Assembly (NCBI RefSeq): GCF_016802725.1
Contig: NC_052679.1
Coordinates: 682,001 to 746,000, forward strand
Reading direction: 5' to 3'
Length of the DNA: 64,000 nt
DNA from: Solenopsis invicta
Lineage: Eukaryota > Arthropoda > Insecta > Hymenoptera > Formicidae
In this document: positions 1-10,835 of the stretch, one piece after another
Numbering within the stretch: position 1 is the first letter of the stretch
How the letters are laid out: every line of letters begins with the position of its first letter
The notes under the pieces: model-generated
Database searches by the model: none
The model's input: the letters and a program-made list of their open reading frames with translations, nothing else
What the model was told of the DNA's origin: nothing
Translations under genes and position numbers: made by a program

Positions 1-899
1 TTCAAAAAAGTTTATACATATAAACTTACATTGAAAAATGCTTTATTGAAAAGTTATATACATATAAAGACTTTTATCAATAATTACAATAATTATAACT
101 GTACAAAAACTATTTGATAGAAATTAGTTTAAATAAAAGTCTGCACTTTTGCAGAAGAAAGAATTTTCGAATATTTATTATAATTATTATGTCAATTGAT
201 AAAAATTTTTGAACGTTTATAATTATTTAATAAAACATTTTTAGACTTAAGTTTATACAAACTCTTTTAATCTATTTGACTTTTAATTTATTCATTAACA
301 CATGGACGAGTTTAACGCCAACCTTTTCGGGGGCATCTCATGTATAATGCATATGTACATATGATATAGTATAATAATATGATGGAAAAAATATATAATA
401 TGATATAATAGATAATCTTAAAAGTGCGACAAAAAATACAAATTTTTATGAAAATACTGCTAGTGTTAGTATTAGAAAGTTGAATAAGAAACACGAAATG
501 ACTTACATTTCGGTATTTAACATTTCTTAATCTGGTCGTCCTTGAACGCACTTGATCCATGAATGCACATGCGAATCAAACAATTCAAGGAAATAAATAA
601 TTATAATTTGTTTGATAATAATCACTTATCTAAAAATGTCTTAAAAGATCATTGACTTGTCACTCTAACTACAATATAAAAGAAGCTGTGCATTTATAGA
701 AAGAAAACAATTAAAAGCATTTTTTTGCACACTAAAACTCGTACAACAATGTATATTGAAATAAATGTATAGAAAGATTGATAAAAATAAATTTATATCT
801 ATGAGTGTTTTAATTTTATAATTACTTTTGTAAAATTTTTAACTTGCTTTTATATTATGCACACACATACACACACACATGACGACATATATAATATGG

Positions 900-941
<42 letters not shown>

Positions 942-987
942 TTTGTATATACATATATTTAATAAATGATTACATCTTAAAACTCAC
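1..987. other. AT-rich non-coding left edge with CA/TG microsatellites
   Basis: No exon is recognisable here. The sequence is very AT-rich. Its main landmark is a CA-rich run at about 857-881, followed after roughly 20 bases by a (TG)n run at about 903-939. If the promoter-like block that ends at 988 is real, this stretch is the first intron of a minus-strand gene that continues off the left edge. Short ORFs here are unsupported. Confidence 0.5.
857..939. repeat. Opposed CA and TG dinucleotide microsatellites
   Basis: A CA-rich run at about 857-881 is followed by a (TG)18-like run at about 903-939, with an AT-rich spacer between them. Because CA and TG are complementary, the two runs together form an inverted repeat that could fold into a hairpin. 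The short ORF across it, a His/Thr run then a Cys/Val run, is a translation of the repeat and not a gene. Confidence 0.9.
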
Positions 988-1255
988 CTACAAATTAAAT
1001 TCTTTCCATGGAAAATGCTTGGCACAGCACAGAAATAATTGTAGCTGAAGTCGATCTCTATAACCAGAGAATTTGCCCTACGTGCGTGCTTATGAGAAAG
1101 GTAAGACTGAATAGATAGAAGCACTTCTTCACTTTACCTTTATACAGATTGTACTCTTGTATCTAGATAGATACTACTCTGCAAAAACAGCGTGCCATCA
1201 CTCTCATTATATCTGTCGTAATTTTATCATCAGCAGGATAAAGAAAGTACTTGCT
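988..1255 (-). promoter_or_regulatory. Promoter plus non-coding first exon, left copy (predicted)
   Basis: On the minus strand this block reads, in order: conserved upstream patches (about 1255-1160), a TATAAA at 1144-1139, and a TCAGTC initiator whose A is at 1108. A leader of about 120 nt follows and ends in TTTGTAG|GTGAGT, with the last exonic base at 988. It is a diverged copy of 18615-18880; shared words include TGATGATAAAATTAC, ATGGCACGCT, CCTTTCTCATAAGC and ATCGACTTCAGCTAC. I infer a promoter and 5' UTR exon of a minus-strand gene whose body lies left of the window, possibly a relative of the ZP gene. The leader has one short upstream ORF. TATA to initiator is about 36 bases, slightly long. 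An old duplicated non-coding element is the alternative. Confidence 0.5.
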
Positions 1256-2266
1256 ACGTTAATAAAATTCCATTCTAAAAGGTTTCATATTCGTAGTTTC
1301 ACTAAAAGTTACATTCAATCAATTTTAGTTATTAAATATGTCATAAAAATAATCCTGTTATTTTATCTATATTGCTATTATTACAAAACATTTAATAATG
1401 TTTTAATCTTACGATAACAATAAAAAAGTATTTTTAGCAATAAAAAAGACATTCTAAAAGGAATAAACGTATTAAACAAAATATTATTTTATTTATTTTG
1501 TGTGATAAGAAATATTATTTGCATTTGCACTTTTTTATATGTTTGTTGTATTATTTTTTAATTGTGTTAAAAAATTCATAAATTATTGATTGTTGTAAAA
1601 AGTTTTTAGAAAAGTTTTAACTTTTCACATTTCATGTGCAAAATTTTTGAAAATATTTTATCAAACCTCATATGAAATTTGATAATAGAAACGTTTTTAA
1701 AATCTTGTGATATGAAATGTTGCAATAGAAATGTTTCTAAAATCCGTCACATGCAGTAATTTTCAAATTTTCAAATTTGTTTAAATGTCATACGTTAAAT
1801 AGCATATGTTGTAATAATTTGCCTTATATATTTTTTTAGTTAGAAAAGTTGTTTTTTCTTTGGAATAATTTTGAATGCCTTGGAAATTTTTATTTCACTT
1901 CTCCAATTAGTAGCGGCAGTGATTGAGAAATCGTGCATTCAACGATTGGCATGAACGTAAACGATTTGTCGCAGGTTAGGTTAGGTTATATCACATTTTG
2001 TATTGTACATTAATTGGTTTCAAGAGTATTCTAATGAAGTGCTCAGATATCAATTCTCCATTTTGTCAAAAATACTGTGCGATCAGAACGCAAATCTTTT
2101 CACTGTTGCGTCGCTACACAATTTTTAAAAATCAAAATTTTGTCTGTCGATATATCTCGAAGCGGGAGCGAGCCAATCACGCTGAGTAGCGTGATCGTTC
2201 GAGATTCATGGGTGCGTCTCGTCGCGACTCTGTCCTACGCCTAACCTCACAGCGTACGGTCGCAAC
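1256..2266. other. AT-rich intergenic DNA and SNAPIN upstream region
   Basis: This is non-coding AT-rich DNA up to about 1900, then more mixed sequence leading into the SNAPIN start. At about 1973-1988 there are three TTAGG-type units in a row, which is the insect telomere word but far too short to call telomeric. The last roughly 100 bases before 2267 have higher GC and probably hold the SNAPIN 5' UTR and start site. No TATA box was placed. Confidence 0.4.
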
Positions 2267-2984
2267 ATGGATGTTGACACGGCGAGTGACAATACGTCCA
2301 TCGACGACAAGATAGACGACTTTTGCGAAAATCCCACGCGGGATGCATTAACGGAAGGTCTCATGAGTCTGCTGAAACCTACGGTGGATCAACTGGATGA
2401 TAGAATTCGCTCTACAAGGTAACTACAACTTTTTCGTCGCAATTTGTCGCAGGGCGCATGCACGAGCGATGAACTTCTCTTCGATCTGGCTGTCATACTT
2501 TGTGCGATTGTCATCTCCGCTATTTCTTGCAGGACTTAATATTGAACGAAATTACATTTATCGGTAGTCATTCGTTTATTTGTCGTTTGTTTGCTACATT
2601 ATGTTTCGTACAAAAAACTAGAAATAGTTCTTGGATTCATTTATACCCTATGTGACTGTTTTTCTGTGTAGAATATGTCAAATTGAGCTGAAACAACGGA
2701 TTGAATCCTTAACAGAAGAACTTCAGAGGATCAACGAAGCGTTGCAGTATCCACTGGACACAGACTCCTATGTAAAGAAACTTGTTAACGCTAAGCATAA
2801 GATTACTATTGTTAGCAATGTTTTGCAAACCACCCAGGAGCGTTTAAATAAGGTGCATCAAGCTGTCGAGAAAAGTACTGCCAAACGAAAGACACTCTTA
2901 GATAATAGTTCCTCATATAGCAGCACAACTAGCGAAGCGGGCAAAGACGAACCAGCTAAAGCAGAGACTGATAAACAACAATAA
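2267..2984 (+). CDS. Snapin: SNAPIN, BLOC-1 complex subunit
   Basis: SNAPIN is a small coiled-coil protein of BLOC-1 that links SNARE complexes and endolysosome transport in the cytosol and on vesicles. There are two exons, 2267-2418 and 2672-2984. The junction is ACAAG|GTAACT to TGTGTAG|AATATG, phase 2, giving 154 residues; human SNAPIN has 136. The start is the ATG at 2267, opening MDVDTASD. Residues about 25-50 (NPTRDALTEGLMSLLKP) and about 58-120 (ELQRINEAL, DSYVKKLVNAKHK, VLQTTQERL) follow the family order. The long helical stretch fits its coiled coil. The Ser/Thr/Lys-rich tail is longer than in vertebrates. The next gene, N6AMT1, starts 110 bp after the stop on the same strand. Identity rests on family-wide resemblance read by eye; confidence is high. 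Confidence 0.93.
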
Positions 2985-3094
2985 TTTCTTATATTACATG
3001 TTTGATCGATATGATATTATGACCAAATTGTTACTACAAGATTATTTATAAGTTTTATATATATAAGAATTTGTTACATTTTTTCTTATAAATT

Positions 3095-3742
3095 ATGGAG
3101 ACTCCAGTAGTTAAATTGTCCGATGAGGAACTTAAAACAGTTTATGAGCCTTCTGAGGATTCGTATCTTTTAATAGATACTTTGGAAGCGGATTTGAATA
3201 TTCTGCATGCGATGAAACCAAGAATTTGTTTAGAGATAGGTAGCGGCTCTGGCATAGTCATTACAGCTTTGGCAATGGCACTAAAGAAACATAACGTTCA
3301 CTTTATTGCAATTGATATTAATCCTGATGCATGTAGGGCCACGAGAAGAACTAGTCTACTTAATTCAGTCGACGTAGATGTTGTTCAAATGAATTTATTA
3401 GATTGTATACAAGCTGAACGTACATTTGACATCGTTTTGTTTAATCCCCCATATGTAGTCACAGAATATGCAGAAGTGTTAGACGACAGACTTGTATTTA
3501 AGACTTGGGCAGGTGGTAAAAATGGTAGACAGGTTATGGAACAGGTATTTGTTATTATTCCTGAAATTCTGTCAGATGCAGGATTGTTTTATTTAGTCGT
3601 TATCAAGGAAAACGATCCTGAATATATTATGAGTGCATTTAAAAAGTTAAATATGTCCGGTAAAATTGTTCATGAACGAAAAGTAAGAGGAGAGCACTTG
3701 TACGTTTTACGTTTTCGTAAAATCAAGGAGATGAGAAGTTAA
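3095..3742 (+). CDS. N6amt1: N6AMT1/HEMK2-type class I methyltransferase
   Basis: This is a 215-residue intronless protein of the HemK/PrmC-like family. In eukaryotes the family pairs with TRMT112 and methylates the glutamine of the GGQ motif in release factor eRF1; histone lysine and DNA adenine activities have also been proposed. Visible motifs are YEPSEDSY (17-24), SAM-binding motif I LEIGSGSG (46-53), an acidic strand end AIDINPDA (72-79), and the catalytic NPPY (117-120). The length matches the family, about 214 residues in human. The ATG at 3095 is the first in frame, shortly upstream of the conserved YEPSEDSY. It lies 110 bp downstream of SNAPIN on the same strand. Likely poly(A) signals follow at 4075-4080 and 4197-4202. 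Confidence 0.95.
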   Translation: METPVVKLSDEELKTVYEPSEDSYLLIDTLEADLNILHAMKPRICLEIGSGSGIVITALAMALKKHNVHFIAIDINPDACRATRRTSLLNSVDVDVVQMNLLDCIQAERTFDIVLFNPPYVVTEYAEVLDDRLVFKTWAGGKNGRQVMEQVFVIIPEILSDAGLFYLVVIKENDPEYIMSAFKKLNMSGKIVHERKVRGEHLYVLRFRKIKEMRS

Positions 3743-4074
3743 CATCAGGGTATAACATCCATAGGACATTTTATAAAAGTTTTTAATTCTATGAAAAGAA
3801 AAAAGATGTTATGGGTCATGTCCTAGGTCTAATTAATATTTATCATGATAAAGATAAGTGAAATGAATTATATTTACTTGAATCATGTTACCTTGCACTT
3901 TTCGTAGATAACTGTGACACCATTTATATAATTTATAAACCATTGATGTGTACTATATAATTGCAATTAATACAGGCATAATTACAGGTATATTGCCTAT
4001 AATCATTCCTATATATAATTCCCATATAATTCCTATAATTTCTTGTGCATGTATGCTTTTATTACATCTTTGAC

Positions 4075-4202
4075 AATAAAAAAACCTATAGTTAATTTGA
4101 CGAATTAATGTCAATTTAATGTCAATGTCAGTTTTTGACGCAGAATTAACTACGTATTTTTGACTAAGTAGTAATTATTTGTTCAAGGAAGGAGATAATA
4201 AA
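4075..4202 (+). promoter_or_regulatory. Candidate poly(A) signals of N6AMT1
   Basis: AATAAA occurs at 4075-4080 and again at 4197-4202, the second followed by a T-run. These are the first canonical hexamers noticed downstream of the methyltransferase stop. They are plausible 3' ends of its transcript, or of a joint SNAPIN-N6AMT1 transcript. This is sequence-only evidence. Confidence 0.4.
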
Positions 4203-4233
4203 CAGGCCATGCTTTTTTTTACAAATATCATAA

Positions 4234-4239
4234 TTTATT
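4234..4239 (-). promoter_or_regulatory. Candidate poly(A) signal of the ZP-domain gene
   Basis: TTTATT on the plus strand reads AATAAA on the minus strand, about 490 bases after the ZP-gene stop. If it is used, the ZP 3' UTR reaches to within about 40 bases of the N6AMT1 poly(A) signals. The two converging genes would then have nearly touching or overlapping 3' ends. Confidence 0.3.
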
Positions 4240-4729
4240 TTTGAACACTTAAGATTTACATTATATTGATATTGAAATATCGCAATAAATACCATATTGT
4301 ATCGGTATTCAAGCATTACGCGAAATGAGCACTTTCGTCGTCCGAAGACAGCACGAGTAGTTTGTTAGATATTTATATATTGATTTATATAAGTATGGCT
4401 GCTTCCCTGTTCTGCTGTCGAGCAGAATAAATTTCCTATGTTTGGATAAAAGTAATTATTATATAAAAATTGATTTATATAAGTATTTAGAAGCAACAAA
4501 CTCGATGAATTTTTTGTTGTTTTCCAGCCGTTGATAATGATTGTTTCAAATATCTCTGTATACATTTTTCTTCCAGGAATTTCTTCGCGATTGAATGATT
4601 GTGAAGTATTAAGATAAGTCTCTTACCATTTAACTTATTATTTGATTACTGGCACGCGCTCGTCGTTTCTTACACAACTCCTTGTCTGTGGTATTATTAC
4701 AATAAAGATGTCACAAAAATAATACCATC

Positions 4730-7700
4730 CTACGAATCGACGAATTTCGATCTGCGAATCCGTTGCAATTTAATATATAGCACAGCCGTGCTTATGGTCG
4801 CTATGAAGATTGTGCTCAACATGAGAGAGAAGGTCGTGTAAAATCCGCTGTTGCTCATGCAGACCTCTTTTGCCTTTATCATCGCATTTACAGCTGTTTC
4901 CTCCATACTCTCTAGAATCTGATGCGTTGCTGTGCTCAAGTCATCTAACATGATCACTTTGAAACGCCGTCCAACGCGAACCGGATCCGATAATAGAACC
5001 GCATTCGTCGAGTTGTTCGAAGGTGGTGTATATGTTATTGATCGACGGCGTCTACTTCCTGACTGGTTCGGTTCAATTTGCTAAAATAAATTGTTTTGAA
5101 TGTAATATGTAAAGTATAATTGTTTAAATTTTTTTAATTAAAATTTAGAATTATTTGAAATTATTTTATGAATTCTTGTATAAGTTTTTTTGCGTCATAA
5201 AAAATGGATAATTTTAGGACGTCATGCATTAATTTCAACAAAAGATAATTTTATCGAATATTACATATAATATATCTTATTGAATTGATTTTTATGCCTT
5301 ACTTGATTTGGTTCCGGACAAGATTCGCAATTAGTTTTACATAATTCGATATTACATTCGATGAACAGATCCATAACATCAGGGAATTTGAAGGCATTGA
5401 AAAATGCGTAAGCGATAATAGAAGCGCCTGTATTGCCGGTATCCGTTGTCTTTTGGAAGGCACCAAACAGCTTCGTTTTCAAAACGCAGCCTCTTTCGTC
5501 GGTGAGCTGCAACACGTTTTCCGATGCTTCGTCTTTCGCCATACACTCGCGCACCTTGAAAATAATTACAAATGTTTTTTTAATTCACATTTCTTATTCG
5601 CAATTAAATTTAGACAAAATTCTATTGTTTTAAAAATGAGAGTGAAACGTGTCAAAGATTATTATTTACTGATCATAATTATTATGTATTTATGTATTAA
5701 TTGCATCTATACTATTTACTTTTTCATATGTTGCGACACGTAATTCTATTGCATAAATTATTATTACGCATTTAAGATGTTTTTTAATGCGCACCTGAAG
5801 ATCGAAACCTGGATCGCCCTCCACGGAGATTACTAAAGTCATTGGTTCTCCTATCTTTACGAGTCCATCGGCAGCTGGTGCAAAAGGTCCTTTGCCCATT
5901 TGAATATCCAGTTTGGCTGTCGCAGTATCGCCACTAAAGGTAACGATCTCTTGCTTCAACATATCTACTGAGAGATTCACCTGTAGGAGCTTACTGATAT
6001 TTCCTTCCCAGAGGCATCGCACTCTTTGAACCTTATCCCAGACTTCTTGTATGCCGGGTTCATTCTTTAGCAACAAGAATTTTTTATTTCAAAGTCTAAT
6101 CATTTATAAGCGATGTTTTTTGCAAGCTAAATGTAGTTAAATAATATCCAAGAAAAAGTTGTAAAATCAAGTTAATAATTTTAATTAGTTCGACACCGAC
6201 TTGTAATACGAGGACGTTTTCCAAATACGCTTGTCCAGATTCACCCTCGAAATCGCTGATGAATTGAGTTCCGCAAGTGCCCATAGTCAGAGTGAAAGAA
6301 TATTGTGTTAAGCCAGAATTCTGTTTTACATGAGTACACTCCGGGTTCATAAAATATCCCTGGAATTGAATAAAATTGATATATTTTTGTCAGTAATTTT
6401 TGGTATAAAAAAATGTTTTGTTTTGCTTTTACCTTAGAATAAATAAGGCCATCGTAAACGGTATTAAATTCGACATTGACCGTCATCATTTCCTTACTGC
6501 ATTCGACCTTAATTTCATGAACATGGACACGCGAGAGTTGATTTTCATCGGTCTCTGGAAGATAAAATTACAAATTATTTTTTTATATATTTTCTGCATT
6601 GATATTTTATTAGCTGCAGCAAAAATATGTACCCAAAGTACTTGTAACACCAGTACCAGTACCAGTACTTGTAACACCGGTACCAGTACCAGTACTTGTA
6701 ATACCGGTACCAGTACCAGAACTTGTAACACCGACACCAGTACTTGTTTCAACAGGACCAGGAATTCGAGGACCTTGTTCTTCGACAGCTACCTTAGTAC
6801 CATCTATGCCAGTTTCACCTGGCGTAGGAAAAGAAGGTTGCGGTCTTCCAGTAGATGGATATCCAGCTGTTGGAGTATATCCTCCGCTTGAACTAGGGTA
6901 GCCTCTAGTCGGAGGTGGTCCTGAAGGTCTTAAAGAGTCCAAGGATCCTAAAGGATTGTCAGATGACGTAATTCCGGTAATCTCCAATTAATTTAAAACA
7001 TTTAATATATTTGATTCTGTATTGCTTCTGGCGTTACACTCAAAACTTCTTTTACAGTATTATCCTTGGAAATTTGGATGTCTGAATCTATACCCGCACT
7101 CAAAGAGAGAAACTTACCGATCATGGATTCGGAAGGAAGTCTTGGACTGGTCGATGGAAAAGGCGGCGGCTGCGGCGGAAGGTAAGTGGACGACGATTCC
7201 GGGGGATTCAGTGGTGGAAAAGCCGACGAGCCCGCGTTGGTATACGAGGGCTGGCTCGGTCGAGGGTTGTAGGACGTGGAGCCTCTGAAGCCTTGCGGCA
7301 CGTACGTTGACGAGGGTTGTTGGCTCGGTCTCGGCGTGGAAAATGGCGTGGACGGTTGCCCGGATCCGGGATAACCGATATTCGGCGGGGTATAGAGCGA
7401 TGATGGTCGCTGAGCGGGATAACCCGTTACTTCGTTTTGTTGAGAGGCCGTCTGGAAGGGTCGCGGTTTTTCGGGCGGTCGTTGGGTGCTGTAGGGTGGC
7501 AAGTACCCATTTGATTCTGATTGTTGTTGGCGAACTGTAAAAATACATGGATTCGTCGGAAATGCAAATCCACTGACTGTAATAGTTTCTATGAACATGA
7601 TACATGATAATGGTGCATTAATGAAAAGTATTATAAAGTATTATGAAACTAATTTCTTAAAACCACATGCATAGATTTTCTCTACTTAAACATTTTTTTA

Positions 7701-9325
7701 TTTTTATAATACATAAACTATATAAGTTAAGATATTGGTCAATAAATTAACAGATCTTCATGAATTGAAATTATTGTACTATTTTGAAACTTACTATTGG
7801 CAAAGTAAAATTAGAAAGAGGTTGTTAAAAATTTTTTTAAATATATTTATGATATTTTTCATTGAAGCTGTTGATAATACTATTAGAGATTTGCAAACAT
7901 TAATCAGTTTTTACTGGTCTTATCATAAATTTTGTTAAGAAAAATAGATTTAATTAAAATAAAAATCAGTATGAGATATACACTCGTTTTAGTGATTTGA
8001 GTAATTCCAATATAAAAATAATCATAACTGTCACAAATGACATTTTAACTTGATAAATTTCTTGGACTTTTTAAATTCTCACGATACAAAAAATCTTGCT
8101 GCTGCCAGATCAATCTTCAAGCTCGATATTTTAGTCAGACTTGAAACAAGCTTTTTTATTTAAATTTTATAGGAAAAAGAAGAAATTCTAAATCTCACGG
8201 AAATATATATCGAAGCTCTAAAGATTAATTTAATGAAGGCGGCGTCAATACTCATTGAAGTTTTATGTGCCGCGAGAGTTTAAAGCCAGATCGTTCGAAG
8301 AAGTTTGTGAAATCAAAAGGTGGAATTTTATTGGTAATTTAGTTTTATATTGTACTATAATTGGTCAATTCAGTAAAACAATTCAGTGTGTACACTCCAT
8401 GCTGCTCTTCATTTTAGTCGTGAAATAAATCCATTTCTCATAATAACAAAGTTTATGGCAAGACTGTCATATACGTTTGATATTTTTTTTTATTGAAAAA
8501 AATAGAAGGTGAAAAAAGTGTGTGTTCTAAAGAGTTAATTAAGAGTGCATTGACTTAATAGTGGTTGGTAAGAGAAAACGATTTATTGTCGGTTGGAACA
8601 AGCGTGCATCAAAGCCAATCCCAGCGTTGAACGTGAAGCTACTTCCGTCCAAGTGCTACGTTAAAATGATTTATTAATAGCGCGGCAAATTATGGATTAA
8701 TAATTTTGTGCGTCTGAATTGGTGCGGCGATATCGGCTGCGCATAGTCGCAGCTTTCTTTTGCGCAATGTACGTCCATGGTAATAGCGTCCATCTCTGAC
8801 CATCTCAGCGGCACTGAACTGTCTATAAATCAGCGCGCAGCGTTAAATCACAGCTAAATGTTGATCATCAACGAGAGAAAGAATACTCATTAATTTTCGC
8901 GTACGGCTACGGGACGGCTTCGTATTCGCGCCGTTTCCTGTCGACGTGAAACTCGGAAAACCTACTTTTACGTGTGCCCTGTTGGTAGATCCCTTGAATC
9001 CACTCTAGGATATTTTGTGCCATCACGTCTGCCGGCGATACCGAGGTAGCAGCCCGTTGAATTCTCGAGCGTGCTAATGAATTTTAAACCATTCGTTTGT
9101 AATCAAATTCATATTTATCAGACACCGCCAAATACTCTAGCGTCTTTTCCTCCTTCGTTGATCGCACTTAAAGATGGACTCTCTCGTAGAGAGTCCTCTT
9201 GTATTTTTCTTACCGGGATCCACGTCCGCGGTTCTCACGAAGAGCGCGTGATCGCCGAAGTCTCCGCCGCACATCGCTGCACCCGAGAGAGCGACAACGA
9301 AAATCGCCTCGGCGATGAGCCTCAT
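4730..9325 (-). CDS. ZP-domain (cuticlin-like) single-pass membrane protein
   Basis: Arthropod ZP-domain proteins polymerise at the apical surface and tie the epidermis to cuticle. The coding exons (minus) are 9325-9214, 7534-7118, 6947-6633, 6554-6433, 6359-6201, 6064-5795, 5554-5303 and 5080-4730. All junctions are GT-AG and in phase, giving 665 residues. The order is: signal peptide (1-19); Pro/Tyr/Ser-rich region with YPS/YPG and PP motifs (about 38-225); Thr/Gly/Ser repeats (about 245-280); ZP domain from Cys300 to about 549, including NEPGIQEVWD at 376-385; a furin-like RRRR (559-562); a transmembrane helix (about 631-653); and a short basic tail. An acceptor 7 bases before the ATG shows a non-coding exon upstream, probably at 18.6 kb. 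I cannot assign a Drosophila orthologue. Confidence 0.9.
6640..6740 (-). repeat. In-frame minisatellite coding Thr-Gly-Thr-Gly repeats
   Basis: Within ZP exon 3 a unit of about 30 bp built from ACCAGT/ACCGGT and AGTACTTGTAACACC words recurs about three to four times. It encodes TGTGTGVTS-like repeats. The copies are nearly identical, which indicates recent expansion or homogenisation. Repeat number probably varies between individuals without changing frame. Confidence 0.85.
7600..9213 (-). other. ZP-gene intron between signal-peptide exon and repeat-rich exon
   Basis: This is most of the intron 9213-7535. It contains no ORF that resembles a protein and no clear mobile element. The donor is CCCG|GTAAGA (exon end 9214) and the acceptor is TTTACAG|TTCGCC (exon start 7534). 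The joined codon is Val38. Confidence 0.7.
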
Positions 9326-10778
9326 CCTTGGCCTGTAAATTTTATTTTAGTTAATGACAGGCATCTTCTTCTTTCCCTCTTCACGTCGCGCTATGTTAAT
9401 ATTCTCGATTTCGGGCGGGATTTCTTCAATTGAAGTAATCGTCCCGAACGAAATCGCTTTTGATGCTGTGTATGTATATATATATGTATGTGAGGGTCAA
9501 GTGTCATTGACATGCAGCTGAGAATACGAAGGTATACCCAAGGATGATGAGTCGCGGATGCGACAGGCCGGTCTCCTCGTCGAAAGTAGAAAGTGATCAT
9601 TATGAAATCTATGACCATGATCGCAGCTTTTGACAGTTGACGTCACCGTGCAAGCGAGATGACTTATTGCGAGAATAGGGAGCGAGAGTGTGTGATTTCT
9701 CCTCAAGGTCTGGGTTTCCGCGTTCTGGGACGCGGCGTACACACGAAAAGCTACGCGTCGATTATGAAAATGGCTATTTACACGCTATGTGTGTTCTATA
9801 CATTTAGACTCGCGTTAGAGGTAGGTACTTCTTCAAGGTCGCACAAAGAGCTCGATTGCCTTAGTCCGACCGTATCCATCGCGAATTTCGAAAGTAGCCG
9901 AAGGATATCACGGTGGTTTTCTAATTGGACAGTAATTGCCCGCGGAATATACTCAAGGTTCCGAATCGCGGACGCGAAATGAAATTCATCCTTCTTCGCG
10001 GGGATTAACAGGCTAGGATTATTTCGGCAACGCGATGACTGTACGGATAATTGTACCGCCGCCAAGCTGCAGTTGGCTGGATCATCTCCAAGGTCCCAGG
10101 AACATGACGAAATTAATCGCCGTGGAGAGAGAAAAAAAGAAAGAAACCGCATGCAATTATTTCGACAGAGCTTTAGCGAAAAATTAGCGTGCGAGTAATG
10201 GCGCTCGTTCCTTAATCTCGGATCGCGATCTCTAAATATCTTTTAATTTGGAGCTAGCGTCGTTTCCATTATTGTTCGGCTTCTTCTCACGTGCCGCGGC
10301 GCGGTGTGTGTTAGCGGCGTGTTTCGTCAAGGCGGATTACACGCGGCATAATCGTGCTGTCTTGTCTCACATGTCTCATAATTCCGTACTACCTTGTTGA
10401 GATAATTTATGAGCACGTTCACGAGCACTTAATCTCGTTGTTTCGGTCATCCGGCCATGTCGTTGCTTTCATTTGTGTAAATAAGATGGCATTTTTTCAC
10501 GGTAATCCCCATTAATATCTTAGCGTCCGAGATGATCGTAAATCTATTTTTAATGCGGCTTTTGTTTTCACGTTTAATCTCGTTTCTGTCTCGTAAAAAG
10601 TAACTAAAGTATATTTATTATAGATGAAAATTTGTGCAGGACCTCTCTTTCTCTTTTATTTCGTGCATGAATAAAATGCATAATTTAATGTACGAATAAA
10701 ACGGGCAGTATTGTCGATTATGATTAAAATTTTAATATTTGATTTAGTCGAATTCGTTATTAAACTAAATAAATTTCG

Positions 10779-10780
<2 letters not shown>

Positions 10781-10832
<52 letters not shown>
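10781..10832. repeat. (TC)26 microsatellite
   Basis: This is an uninterrupted TC run of about 52 bases. On the minus strand it makes a spurious Arg-Glu repeat ORF. Confidence 0.97.

Positions 10833-10835
<3 letters not shown>

Noticed and set aside
1973..1988. TTAGG repeats as an interstitial telomere
   Set aside because: Only three units; such a short run occurs by chance and has no flanking telomere-like sequence.
4690..4726. GGTATTATT/AATAATACC hairpin just after the ZP stop as a regulatory stem
   Set aside because: A 9-base AT-rich stem with a long loop is expected by chance in this composition.
7114..7605. Long ORFs in other frames over the Pro-rich ZP exon
   Set aside because: These are shadows of a low-complexity coding exon. 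Only the 7534-7118 frame joins both neighbours in phase.
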